Below, piece by piece: positions 17,246 through 25,562 of a stretch of 62,877 nucleotides of DNA. The stretch's first letter is position 1. Each line of letters opens with the position of its first letter. This DNA is from Spirochaetaceae bacterium. GTDB lineage: Bacteria; Spirochaetota; Spirochaetia; Treponematales; Rectinemataceae. A model generated the notes under the pieces. The model was not told the DNA's origin, made no database searches, and saw only the letters and a list, made by a program, of their open reading frames with translations. The stretch covers positions 1 to 62,877 of the forward strand of contig JANYKC010000025.1 of assembly GCA_025358255.1 (NCBI GenBank). Direction: 5' to 3'. Position numbers and translations under genes: made by a program.

Positions 17246-18268
17246 ATGATCGCATTCTTGGTCGGCCTCGTCGTCGTGCTCGCCCTCGTTTCCCTGGCGT
17301 TTTCCCTTCGGGGACGGAAGCGCTTTTCCTGGCTGGAGTTTTTCCTGAAGGGGAAGGATTCGGGCTTCAGCTTCGCCGAAACCCGGGTCCTCTCCCGGGC
17401 GGCCGTCGAGTCGGGGGTCCAGGATTCCACCAATATCTTCTGGTCACCCCGTGATCTCGACAAGACCATCTCCCAGCTAGTCGGCAGCCAGTCGCCTTCC
17501 GTCAGGGGCCGAGAGGGATCCCTCTTCCTCGAGCGGGTCTACGACCTGCGCAAGAAGCTCGAGTTCGACCAGCCCCGCTACAAGGCAGGGATCAAGTCCT
17601 CCAGGCAGATAGCCCAGGGCCAGCGGATCCGCCTCCTTGTCCAGGGCGTCGGTGTCTTCGGCTGCACGGTCCTGGACAACAACAGCCAGTTCCTCGTGGT
17701 CACCTATCCTTCAGGAAGCCGCCTTCCCCAGGGCTTCGTCTGGAAGGGCAAGAAATCCTCCGCCTATTTCTGGCGGCGCGAGGATGCCTGCTATGTCTTC
17801 GATACCTATATCCTCGACGACATGCGCATCCGCAACATCCCCGTCATCCACCTGGCCCATTCGGAATCGCTCCTCCGCACCCAGAAACGGAAGTCGGTGC
17901 GCACCCGCGCCAAGACGCCGGCCTCCCTCTATATACTCAAACGGGTGGAGGGGGCCTTCGAGAAGATCGAGCGTGAAAGCGGCCTCCGCTGCATCGTCCA
18001 GGACCTTTCCGAGGACGGCTTTTCCGTGCTCATCGGCGGAAAGGCGAAGATCGGCATGATGGTCAAGGTCCAGTTCTTCATCGCCGATCTCCAGGTCGTG
18101 ATGAGCGGTGTCGTGCGTAGCATCGATTACGACGGCGAGGCGAGGCGATCCGTCCTCCATGTCGAGGCGGCGGTGCCCAGCCCCCGCACCAAGAACGCCA
18201 TCCGCTCCTTTGTGTACAACATCCAGGCGAAATCCGGAACCGAGGAAGCAGCGGAGCCTCAAGCGTAG
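17246..18268 (+). CDS. Membrane-anchored PilZ-domain protein (c-di-GMP effector)
   Basis: A 340-residue protein with one N-terminal TM helix (residues 2-22), a central region with an N-terminal PilZ-like fold seen in spirochaetes, and a C-terminal PilZ domain with the c-di-GMP signature: RKSVR (RxxxR) near residue 213 and DLSEDG (D-x-S-x-x-G) near 252. It likely responds to cyclic di-GMP to adjust motility or envelope functions. The start has GGGAG upstream. TATACT at 17210-17215 is a plausible -10 box, but no matching -35 is seen. Confidence 0.85.
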   Translation: MIAFLVGLVVVLALVSLAFSLRGRKRFSWLEFFLKGKDSGFSFAETRVLSRAAVESGVQDSTNIFWSPRDLDKTISQLVGSQSPSVRGREGSLFLERVYDLRKKLEFDQPRYKAGIKSSRQIAQGQRIRLLVQGVGVFGCTVLDNNSQFLVVTYPSGSRLPQGFVWKGKKSSAYFWRREDACYVFDTYILDDMRIRNIPVIHLAHSESLLRTQKRKSVRTRAKTPASLYILKRVEGAFEKIERESGLRCIVQDLSEDGFSVLIGGKAKIGMMVKVQFFIADLQVVMSGVVRSIDYDGEARRSVLHVEAAVPSPRTKNAIRSFVYNIQAKSGTEEAAEPQA

Positions 18269-18335
18269 ACCGCAGGCACAGGCGTAGGGGATCGACGCCC
18301 CTCGCCTGGACGCGCGGGGGATGGGAGGTCCGCCC

Positions 18336-19973
18336 TTGCGCCTCATGTCGGTCGAGCCCAGCCTCGCTACGCCTCCCTGGTGCCTTGCCCTTGGCCTCGC
18401 GGCCTCGTTCTATGCCCTTCCCCTTTCGCCGGCCATCATCCTCGCCTCCGCATGCGGCACCTGCGGTCTCGGCCTGGCGCTCTTTCCCCTCTGTGGCAGG
18501 GCCTTTCGCCCACGCGCGCGGCTTGTCCTGGCCTTCGGTCTGGGGCTGGTGGCCGGGCTCTGCCTCCGGATCGACGAGGGCGGCCTGCCTGTACCCTGGC
18601 CGGATGCCGCGCGATCCCCTGCGGCGGCCTCGGAACCCAGGGAAGACCGAGGTACGCCAACCCTGGCTTTCGAGCCCTGCGGCGTCTCGGGGAGGCTTGC
18701 CGCCGATTCCAGCCCGCTGCGGAAAGGCAACCGCTTCTATGACCTGGAGGTCGAGGAGATGGTCCTGGCCGCGCCGGGGATGTCGGCGCGGGTGGAGGCT
18801 CGGGGCGGCATGAGGGTCATGGCGAGGGAGGGACCTGCCCTCGTGGCCGGCTCCCTTCTCATCATCGATTCGGGCGTCCTCCTCCCTTCAGGAAAGGGCG
18901 GCACCGGCCTCTTCGTCGCGGAGAGGCGCGGGCTCTCCACCATGCCGCCTCCCGGTTTTTTGGCGCGCCTGCGCAGCCGCCTTCGCGCCTCCTTCATCGC
19001 GGCCCTTGATCTCGCCGGCGGCGGTGGCGCGTCCTCAGGCCTCCTGGAAGCCCTCCTTTCCGGCAGCCGGGACGAACTAGACGCCGGCGAAGCGGCCGCC
19101 TTCAAGCAGGCGGGCTGCGCCCACATCCTCTCCCTCTCCGGCCAGCATCTTTCCATCCTCGCGGCGGCGGCGGCCCTTGTCCTGAAGCCCCTCGGCGGCC
19201 CCCTGCGGGCGAAGGCGATCTCGCTCGCCCTCATCGTGGTCTTCGTCTTCGTCGCCGGGACAGAGCCCGCCCTCCTCCGCTCGGTCATCATGTACGCGCT
19301 GGCTTCCCTCGCGATATTCGTGGACCGGCCGCAAGGGGGGAGGACGATCCTGGGACTCGCCTTCACCATCCAGACCTTCGCCGACCCCGGATCGGCGCGT
19401 GGGCTTTCCTTCATCCTCTCCTATCTGGCCCTCGCCGGCCTCGTCGTGCTCTCGCCACGTTTTGAGCGCCTCTTCCTCCCCATCCTGCCTCCAAAGGCCT
19501 CGGCTGCCCTCGCCGCTTCCTGTGCCGCCCAGGCCGCCACCGCCCCGTATTGCGCCTTTGTCTTTTGCGCCCTTTATCCGGCTGGTATCCCGGCCTCAAT
19601 CGCGACGGGTCCGCTGGTGGTCGCCTTCATCTGGTGGGGGATGGCCGCCGCCTTGGTCTGCGGCATCTTTCCAGCGGCGGCGCTGGCCTTGGCGCCCGTT
19701 TCCCTCCTCCTCCATGACGCCTTGGCACTTACGATGGGCTTCTTTGCCTCCTGGCCTTCCTTGCCCCTCTCCGGAGGGGCGACGATGATGACGGCGGCCT
19801 CCGTTGTCCTCGGAGCCGCCTTCGTGTATGCTCTCCCCCATGCCGAACATGCCCTTGGACTACGACGCGCCCGCCTCGCTCCGCGCCTTCATGGAAGCCG
19901 AGGGCCTGGCAATGTCCAAGCGCTTGGGCCAGAATTTCCTGGTGAACCGCAAGGCCCGCGAGCGGATCCTTGA
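18336..19973 (+). CDS. comEC: ComEC/Rec2 competence-type channel protein, core only
   Basis: A polytopic membrane protein with the N-terminal DUF4131-like portion and the competence core (SRDELDAGEAAAFKQAGCAH followed by LSLSGQHLSIL), the region proposed to pass single-stranded DNA inward. At about 545 residues it lacks the C-terminal metallo-beta-lactamase domain of the longer ComEC proteins; no HxHxDH motif is present. TTG 18336 has GGGAGG 7 nt upstream; the in-frame ATG 18321 and ATG 18345 are alternatives. Its 3' end overlaps rsmA by about 130 bp. Confidence 0.85.
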   Translation: MRLMSVEPSLATPPWCLALGLAASFYALPLSPAIILASACGTCGLGLALFPLCGRAFRPRARLVLAFGLGLVAGLCLRIDEGGLPVPWPDAARSPAAASEPREDRGTPTLAFEPCGVSGRLAADSSPLRKGNRFYDLEVEEMVLAAPGMSARVEARGGMRVMAREGPALVAGSLLIIDSGVLLPSGKGGTGLFVAERRGLSTMPPPGFLARLRSRLRASFIAALDLAGGGGASSGLLEALLSGSRDELDAGEAAAFKQAGCAHILSLSGQHLSILAAAAALVLKPLGGPLRAKAISLALIVVFVFVAGTEPALLRSVIMYALASLAIFVDRPQGGRTILGLAFTIQTFADPGSARGLSFILSYLALAGLVVLSPRFERLFLPILPPKASAALAASCAAQAATAPYCAFVFCALYPAGIPASIATGPLVVAFIWWGMAAALVCGIFPAAALALAPVSLLLHDALALTMGFFASWPSLPLSGGATMMTAASVVLGAAFVYALPHAEHALGLRRARLAPRLHGSRGPGNVQALGPEFPGEPQGPRADP

Positions 19974-20844
19974 GGCGGCCCTCGGCATCGCCGGCGGCCC
20001 CGAGGCGGCCGGTCCCGGATCGGCAACCGCAGGGTCAGGGCCAAGGCGGGCATGGGAAATCGGCCCGGGCATCGGCTCCATGACCGAGCTGGCCCTCGAT
20101 GCCGGACTTGACCTGACAGTCTTCGAGATCGACCACGGCTTTGCCCGTCTCCTGACCCGTATCTTCGGCGAAAGGTCCAATTTCCACCTGGTCGAGGGCG
20201 ATTTCATCAAGACCTGGAAGGCCGAGATCGCGAAGTCGGGTCCGCCCGAGCTGATCTTCGGCAACCTTCCCTATAATGTGGCGAACGCGATCGTCGGGGA
20301 CATCCTCGAGGATTGCGACGAGCTGGGTTTCGCGCCGCCCCCCATGGCTTTCACGGTGCAGAAGGAGGCCGCGGTCCGCATGGCTTCCAAGCCAGGCACA
20401 AAGGACTATTCCTCCTATTCGGTCCTCTGCACCTCGACCTGCAAGGTGACCCTTGCCTTCGACCTTTCGGCATCCTCATTCTGGCCTGCGCCTCGCGTGA
20501 CGAGCACCCTCGTCCTCCTCAAGCCGCGGCCCCAACCCGTGGGAGGCTCGAACCGGAAGAAGTTCTCGGCCTTTTGCCGTGCCCTGTTCTCCTCGCGCCG
20601 CAAGACGCTCAAGAACAACCTCAAGGCCGCGGGCTACGCCGAGGCGGATATTGTTGCGGCCGCGGAGGGCCTTGGCCTCTCGCCGAACCTTCGCGCCGAG
20701 GTGCTTGAGCCGGCAAGGCTTGAGAGGCTCTGGATTGCCCTTGGTGCCGGCGGTCCGGCCGAGAGCGTCGCGCCGGACCTGGCCGCCTGTGGCGACCTAG
20801 CCGCCTGTGGCGGCCTTGCCAATGCCGCCCCACCGACCCTATGA
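19840..20844 (+). CDS. rsmA: 16S rRNA (adenine1518/1519-N6)-dimethyltransferase RsmA
   Basis: KsgA/RsmA dimethylates two adjacent adenosines in helix 45 of 16S rRNA during small-subunit maturation. The 334-residue protein has LGQNFLVNRKARERI at the N-terminus, motif I IGPGIGSMTELAL and motif IV NLPYNVANAIVGD. Compared with E. coli KsgA it has an insertion before motif I and a Gly/Ala/Cys-rich tail built from two 18-bp repeats. ATG 19840 gives a family-like N-terminus; ATG 19849 is a close alternative. Confidence 0.94.
   Translation: MPNMPLDYDAPASLRAFMEAEGLAMSKRLGQNFLVNRKARERILEAALGIAGGPEAAGPGSATAGSGPRRAWEIGPGIGSMTELALDAGLDLTVFEIDHGFARLLTRIFGERSNFHLVEGDFIKTWKAEIAKSGPPELIFGNLPYNVANAIVGDILEDCDELGFAPPPMAFTVQKEAAVRMASKPGTKDYSSYSVLCTSTCKVTLAFDLSASSFWPAPRVTSTLVLLKPRPQPVGGSNRKKFSAFCRALFSSRRKTLKNNLKAAGYAEADIVAAAEGLGLSPNLRAEVLEPARLERLWIALGAGGPAESVAPDLAACGDLAACGGLANAAPPTL
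20776..20811 (+). repeat. Two 18-bp direct repeats in the rsmA 3' end
   Basis: Units at 20776-20793 and 20794-20811 differ at one base and encode DLAACG twice, adding a tail that the RsmA family does not need. Confidence 0.8.
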
Positions 20845-20845
20845 T
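20816..20845 (+). promoter_or_regulatory. Putative promoter of the bactofilin gene
   Basis: TTGCCA at 20816-20821 and TATGAT at 20840-20845 are spaced by 18 nt, inside and just past the rsmA end. ATG 20855 lies 9 nt after the -10 box. Confidence 0.4.
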
Positions 20846-20854
20846 GGCAAGGCC

Positions 20855-21226
20855 ATGACAGAAGTGCAGATCAACGCCGTAGACGAAGAGCTCCTCGATA
20901 CCGTCCTTGCTGGCGACGTCGAGTTTTCGGGCTCGATGACCTTCAAGAAACCCCTCATGATAAAGGGCAGGGTGAGCGGAAAAATCCGTTCCACGAGCGA
21001 GCTCCATGTGGATGAAAAGGCGGTGGTCGAGGCCGATATCCAGGCCGCCGTCGTCTCCGTGAAAGGCGTCGTGAAAGGCAACATCGCCGCGCGCGACCGG
21101 GTGGAGTTGTTTTCCACCGGTTCCGTGGATGGGGATGTCACCGCCCCCATCGTGACCATGGAGACAGGTTGCCGCTTCAACGGCATCTGCAGGATGGTCG
21201 CCCCCGAGCTCGATGCGATTTACTGA
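20855..21226 (+). CDS. Bactofilin (polymer-forming cytoskeletal protein)
   Basis: A 123-residue protein with the bactofilin beta-helix: repeated short beta strands spaced by Gly and hydrophobics (GDVEFSGSMTFKKPLMIKG, VVKGNIAARDRVELF). Bactofilins assemble nucleotide-free filaments used in cell shape and in wall-enzyme positioning. The frame is open from 20807, but the family begins near ATG 20855. Its 3' end overlaps the start of the TPR gene by 14 bp. Confidence 0.9.
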   Translation: MTEVQINAVDEELLDTVLAGDVEFSGSMTFKKPLMIKGRVSGKIRSTSELHVDEKAVVEADIQAAVVSVKGVVKGNIAARDRVELFSTGSVDGDVTAPIVTMETGCRFNGICRMVAPELDAIY

Positions 21227-21854
21227 AAGCTCCCCAGTCCCCGCCTTCGCCGTCCTCGTATTTTCCGTGCTGGCCCCCTTGGCCTGGGGCCAGGATGCCG
21301 CCGTCGAGGCGCAGCGCCTCCATGACCTGGGCCGCTACGAGGATTCGCGACGCATGGCCCTGGAAGCTGTCAGCTCGGACGGCAACGACCTTGACTCCTA
21401 TGTCATCCTCTGCAACGACCTCCTGGCCCTCGGCCGCTTCGCCGATGCCCAGAATTACGCCCTCAAGGCCTATCTCCTCAAGCGCGACCCTCGGATCACC
21501 GAGATCCTCGGCGAGGCTGCCTACAACCTCGGGAACAACGAGGCAGCGCTCAAGCACCTGCAGAATTACGTGGCCGCCTCTCCCGAAGGCGAGAGCGTCG
21601 GCCGGGCCTTTTTTTTCATGGGAGAGATCTTCCTTCGGCTTGCGCGCTATTCCCATGCCGACATAGCCTTCACCTCGGCCCTCCAGTTCGTGCCCGGAAA
21701 CGCCCGCTGGTGGGCGCGCCTTGGTTGGGCTAGGGAAAAGGCCAACGACCGCGGAGGCGCGCTTGAGGCCTACAGCCGGGCCCTTGTCCTCGAGCCTTCC
21801 CTGGAAGACGCCACGTTGGGCCAGGCCCGGGTCCAGTCAGCCATCAGGGGTTAG
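21213..21854 (+). CDS. Secreted TPR-repeat protein
   Basis: A 213-residue protein with a signal peptide (hydrophobic AFAVLVFSVLAPLAWG, predicted cleavage after AWG) and several tetratricopeptide repeats, for example LGRYEDSRRMALEAVSSDG and a second pair near residues 130-200. It is probably periplasmic and mediates protein contacts. Being co-transcribed with bactofilin suggests a shape or envelope assembly role, which is inference. Confidence 0.8.
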   Translation: MRFTESSPVPAFAVLVFSVLAPLAWGQDAAVEAQRLHDLGRYEDSRRMALEAVSSDGNDLDSYVILCNDLLALGRFADAQNYALKAYLLKRDPRITEILGEAAYNLGNNEAALKHLQNYVAASPEGESVGRAFFFMGEIFLRLARYSHADIAFTSALQFVPGNARWWARLGWAREKANDRGGALEAYSRALVLEPSLEDATLGQARVQSAIRG

Positions 21855-21858
21855 GGAC

Positions 21859-23265
21859 CTGTCCTACCGCGTTTCCTTCCAGACCTTCGGTTGCAAGCTC
21901 AACCAGCTGGAAACCGAATCCCTGGCCAGTGCTTTCAGCCGCGCTGGCGCCACGGTCCTGGGAGCCGGGAAAGAAGCGGAGCTTTTCGTCCTCAACACCT
22001 GCACCGTGACCGGGAAAGCCGAGCAAAAAGCCAGACGGGCGATCAGGCTGGCCTTGGGCCTCAATCCCCATGGCGTCGTCATCGTCACTGGCTGCTATGC
22101 CCAGGTCGAGGCCGACCTCCTTGCCGATCTCGACGAGCGCGTCGTGGTGGTGACAGGGGAGCACAAGGCTTCGATACACGGACTTGCGGACTTCCTCGGG
22201 GAAGAATGGCAGGGCCATGGGGAGCTCCTCGACCTGGTGCGAGAATGGCGGATGTCCGGCACCGTCGGCACCGTCGGCACCGTCGGCACCGCAGGTGCCG
22301 CAGGTGCCGCAGGTGCCGCAGGTGCCGCAGGTGCCGCAGGTGCCGCAGGTGCCGACCGAGGGCGTTTCGCCTTCAGCCCCGAGTCCTTTGCCTTTCATTC
22401 GCGGCCTTCCATAAAAATCCAGGACGGATGCGACAACCGCTGCAGCTATTGTCGGGTATGCCTTGCCCGCGGTCCTTCGGACAGTCTCGCCCCTGGGCTT
22501 GCCCTCCAGCGGGTCCTTGCCCTCGAGTCCGCAGGCGCTGCCGAAGTCGTCCTCACGGGCGTCAATCTTTCCCAGTATCGCTCGGGAAATATCTACTTCC
22601 CTGGCCTGCTCGAGCTCCTCGTGGCCGGAAGTTCGCGTATAGCCCTGCGCCTTTCCTCCTACGAACCTGACCGCGTGGATGATGCCTTTCTCGAGGCTTT
22701 CTCCTTGCCCAGGGTCAGGCCCCATATCCATCTCGCGGTCCAGTCGGGTTCGGATGCCGTCCTCGCGCGGATGGGGCGCCGCTACGGCGGCCGAAGCGTC
22801 ATCGAAGCCTGCTCCAGGCTGCGATGCGCGAAGGGCGACCCCTTTATCGGCGCCGACATGATCGCGGGCTTTCCCGGCGAGTCCGAGGCCGATTTTGCCG
22901 AGACCATGGAGCTGTCCGCCGAGGCCGGTTTTGCCTGGATCCATGCCTTTCCTTTTTCCGCGCGGCCCGGCACCGCGGCCTGGGAGCTTCGCCCCCAGGT
23001 GCCCGAACGCGTGGCCGGGGAAAGGGTCGCCCGGCTGGGAGCCCTTGCGGCACAGGGGCGCGCCGCATATGTCGGGCGCTGGATCGGACGGGAGGTGGAG
23101 GCGGTCGCCGAAGGGGAGGGCGAGCGCGCAACGAGCGAAAACTACCTGAGCCTCGGCTTGGCCGGCGAAGGGCGGCGGCCTCCCGGGCAAGCGATTCGTT
23201 GCGCCATCACTGCGGCCGCCGGACCGGGCGAGCCCTTCGATGCCTGGGGACAGGGCCTGGGCTGA
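21859..23265 (+). CDS. mtaB: tRNA (N6-threonylcarbamoyladenosine37-C2)-methylthiotransferase MtaB
   Basis: Radical-SAM methylthiotransferase that converts t6A37 to ms2t6A37, so it acts on the product of the pathway that needs TsaC. The N-terminal MTTase domain begins SYRVSFQTFGCKLNQLETESL; the radical SAM motif CDNRCSYC gives C191, C195 and C198. An Ala/Gly-rich repeat is inserted between the two domains. No ATG, GTG or TTG lies at the family boundary: CTG 21859, after the overlapping GGGGTTAGGG, fits best, while TTG 21784 would add 25 unrelated residues. The gene follows the TPR stop codon by 4 nt. Confidence 0.88.
   Translation: MSYRVSFQTFGCKLNQLETESLASAFSRAGATVLGAGKEAELFVLNTCTVTGKAEQKARRAIRLALGLNPHGVVIVTGCYAQVEADLLADLDERVVVVTGEHKASIHGLADFLGEEWQGHGELLDLVREWRMSGTVGTVGTVGTAGAAGAAGAAGAAGAAGAAGADRGRFAFSPESFAFHSRPSIKIQDGCDNRCSYCRVCLARGPSDSLAPGLALQRVLALESAGAAEVVLTGVNLSQYRSGNIYFPGLLELLVAGSSRIALRLSSYEPDRVDDAFLEAFSLPRVRPHIHLAVQSGSDAVLARMGRRYGGRSVIEACSRLRCAKGDPFIGADMIAGFPGESEADFAETMELSAEAGFAWIHAFPFSARPGTAAWELRPQVPERVAGERVARLGALAAQGRAAYVGRWIGREVEAVAEGEGERATSENYLSLGLAGEGRRPPGQAIRCAITAAAGPGEPFDAWGQGLG
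22258..22353 (+). repeat. In-frame 9-bp tandem repeat in mtaB
   Basis: Three GGCACCGTC units, one GGCACCGCA and six GGTGCCGCA units, plus a partial copy, encode GTV, GTA and GAA triplets. The array lies between the MTTase domain and the radical SAM domain. Confidence 0.9.
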
Positions 23266-23329
23266 CGCACGGCGGAGTGCAAGCTGCGGAATAGTTCAAT
23301 TCGCCCTGTGCTTCCAGCCCAAATTGCGC

Positions 23330-23344
23330 TATTATTGCCAATAA
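23330..23344 (+). promoter_or_regulatory. Putative -10 box and palindrome before the first lipoprotein gene
   Basis: TATTAT at 23330-23335 overlaps a 13-bp palindrome TTATTG-C-CAATAA at 23332-23344, an operator-like arrangement in the 115-bp spacer between mtaB and the lipoprotein gene. No convincing -35 box is seen. Confidence 0.3.
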
Positions 23345-23380
23345 CCGTAAAAGTGAAATCGATACCGAGGAGGTTCGTGA

Positions 23381-24268
23381 ATGAAGTCGCGATCCAAAGG
23401 TCTTTTCGCCATCGCGCTTTTGGCTGGTCTCGCATTTACGTCTTGCGACGCACTTTTCGAGAACCAATTCGTCAAATACAAGCTGGTCACCCCGCCGGTG
23501 GCGGTCACCGCCGACGAGCTCCTGACCTCATCCACCGCGGATCTCCTGGCAAGCGCCTACACCTCGACAGGGCTGGCTTCCGCGGATTTCTATGCGGCCT
23601 TGGCGGATGACAGCACGGGCGCGACAACCACGGCCGTCCTTGCCACCCTGTCCGACAGCTACACGACCAGCACCGTCGCGGCGACTGTCCAGCAGGCGGC
23701 CATACTCTACACCGCAGTCAGCCTCGAGACCTCCGGGGCCGGGGCGATCGTCAGCAATGTCGCCAGCGTCTTCACCAGCCTGGATTCGACCACGCCGCCC
23801 ACCACCCAGTCGGTGATCTCGGCGATCATCCCCGCCTCCCTGCTCATGGACAAGGCCAAGTTCGACACGGCCGTGGCCGCATTCGCGGGCCTCGGAACCG
23901 GCGCCCTCGACGTGCTTGGAGCGAGCCTGACCTCGGATCCCACGGCAGTCGATTCCTCCTTGGTCGCGAGCGCCGGGGAGGCTGCCCTCCTTGCGACCGT
24001 GATCAACAGCCTGGACTTTGCCCAGGTCATCGATCCTGTCACCAGCGCGCCCTATACCTCGACTGCCGACCTCATCTGGGCCCTGGTATCTCCCGATGTG
24101 GCGGCCGCGGACCAGCCCGTCCTCACCTCGGCGGCGATCACCCTCCCGGCGACCAGCAGCGCGGGACTCCAGACGGCCGACCCGAATCTCTACAGTCTCC
24201 TCAATGCCGCCCAGCTCGGCGGCGTTGTCGACCTGATCTTCGCAAACCTCAAGCCCGCGGCCCTTTGA
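23381..24268 (+). CDS. Predicted lipoprotein, Ala/Thr/Ser-rich, 295 aa (cassette 1)
   Basis: Not recognised as a named family. Residues 1-22 are a lipoprotein signal ending LAFTSC (lipobox), so the mature protein is lipid-anchored. The rest is Ala/Thr/Ser-rich, helical and free of cysteine, with repeated ILYTAV and SLVASAG-like segments. It has a strong GAGGAGG before ATG 23381. It is followed 13 nt later by an outer-membrane barrel gene, and the same gene pair occurs again downstream (25563 and 26286) with a similar lipoprotein, so the two likely work together. Confidence 0.75.
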   Translation: MKSRSKGLFAIALLAGLAFTSCDALFENQFVKYKLVTPPVAVTADELLTSSTADLLASAYTSTGLASADFYAALADDSTGATTTAVLATLSDSYTTSTVAATVQQAAILYTAVSLETSGAGAIVSNVASVFTSLDSTTPPTTQSVISAIIPASLLMDKAKFDTAVAAFAGLGTGALDVLGASLTSDPTAVDSSLVASAGEAALLATVINSLDFAQVIDPVTSAPYTSTADLIWALVSPDVAAADQPVLTSAAITLPATSSAGLQTADPNLYSLLNAAQLGGVVDLIFANLKPAAL

Positions 24269-24281
24269 GAAGGAGCAGAGC

Positions 24282-25448
24282 ATGAAACGCCTGATATCCC
24301 TTTCGCTCTTCGTTTTTGTCACCTTGTCGCTGACCATGGCCCAGGCTTCCCTCCTTCCCCTTGAGGCGAAAAGCGCGAGGACCATGGGCATGGGCGGCTC
24401 GTTCACCACCCTGGCCACGGGCTTTGACAGCCTTTTCGGCAATCCTGCCGGATTCTCCTCAGCCAAGGGCCAGCTCACGATCGCCGACCTCTCCACCTGG
24501 GCCTACATTAAGCCAACCCAGGCCAATATCACGGCCATCCAGGATGTCCTCAAGGACAGCAAGAACGTCGGCCTCATAGCCGGCACCGCCCAGGACCTCA
24601 TATCCGAGAACGGCTTCGGGGGCGGTTTCTCCCTGGGTCTTGGCTATACCGGCCACTCCATCGGCGTCGGCGCCTATGCCATAGCCGACGTGGTCGCCTC
24701 AGGTTCCGATGCCCTCACCGCGAAGATGAAGGGGACCGCGACCTTCAACGCCGTCGTCGGCCTTGGCATACCGATCAAGCTTGGTCCCCTCACCCTGGCC
24801 GTGGGCGCGGATATCCGCCCCTTTGTCCGCGTCGAGGACGACGGCACCTGGCTCGTGAGCGGTCTCTTGGGCGCCGTCGTGAACAATTCGCCCATTGGCC
24901 CGGAGCTCCTCGGGAAGACGGTAAATTCCGGCTTCGGCCTTGCCACCGACGTCGGCGTCCAGCTCCGCCTTGGCGGGCTCTCAGCAGGCCTCTCCATCCG
25001 CGACCTCACCCGGGGCTACAAGGTCGAGTCCGGGACCCTCGAAGACCTGACGAAGAGCACCTCCTCGCTTTTCGATGCCGTAGGGGTCGACACCACCATC
25101 GATCCGACCCTCGCCGCAGGCCTCGCCTGGCAGCCCCGCTTCCTCAAGGGCTTCCTCGAGCCGGGATTCTACGCGGAGTTCAAGGCCCCCGTTTCCATGA
25201 TGAGCTCCATCGGGAGCGCAGTCGGGGACACTTCGCCCTGGAACTACATGCACCTCGGCGCCAACATCAAGTTCCTGACGATCTTCGACTTCAGGGCCGG
25301 CCTCAACCAGGGCTATGTCAGCGTAGGCGCCGGCCTCAATCTCTATCTTATCGAGATCGACGCGGCCCTCTTCACCCAGGAACTTGGCCTTGTCCCCGGC
25401 GAGCAGGGACGGAGCGGATTCAGCGTCCAGGCCGCCCTCCATCTCTAG
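24282..25448 (+). CDS. Outer-membrane beta-barrel protein, 388 aa (cassette 1)
   Basis: A protein with a signal peptide (LFVFVTLSLTMAQA) and the segment ARTMGMGGSFTTLATGFDSL, then FGNPAG, which resembles the N-terminal hatch of FadL/PorV-like and UPF0164 proteins that are common in spirochaetes. Alternating hydrophobic strands continue to the end. Hydrophobic-substrate transport or porin function is possible but unproven. SD GGAGCAGAGC precedes the start. The stop codon lies in a 9-bp inverted repeat (25441-25449 with 25472-25480). Confidence 0.75.
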   Translation: MKRLISLSLFVFVTLSLTMAQASLLPLEAKSARTMGMGGSFTTLATGFDSLFGNPAGFSSAKGQLTIADLSTWAYIKPTQANITAIQDVLKDSKNVGLIAGTAQDLISENGFGGGFSLGLGYTGHSIGVGAYAIADVVASGSDALTAKMKGTATFNAVVGLGIPIKLGPLTLAVGADIRPFVRVEDDGTWLVSGLLGAVVNNSPIGPELLGKTVNSGFGLATDVGVQLRLGGLSAGLSIRDLTRGYKVESGTLEDLTKSTSSLFDAVGVDTTIDPTLAAGLAWQPRFLKGFLEPGFYAEFKAPVSMMSSIGSAVGDTSPWNYMHLGANIKFLTIFDFRAGLNQGYVSVGAGLNLYLIEIDAALFTQELGLVPGEQGRSGFSVQAALHL

Positions 25449-25510
25449 GAAGCGGCACGACCACCGACGCGCCTAGAGATATACGGCGCTTTGGCCGATA
25501 GTGTAGAATG

Positions 25511-25540
25511 AGGGCCGCAGTGGCTTCACTGCGGCCCTTT
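25511..25540 (+). terminator. Perfect 12-bp hairpin with short T-run
   Basis: AGGGCCGCAGTG (25511-25522), loop GCTT and CACTGCGGCCCT (25527-25538), followed by TTGTT. It probably terminates the upstream cassette, but it also lies 13 nt before the strong AGGAGG of the next gene, so it may be a leader structure. Confidence 0.6.
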
Positions 25541-25562
25541 GTTCACCTGAAGGAGGTTGTCC

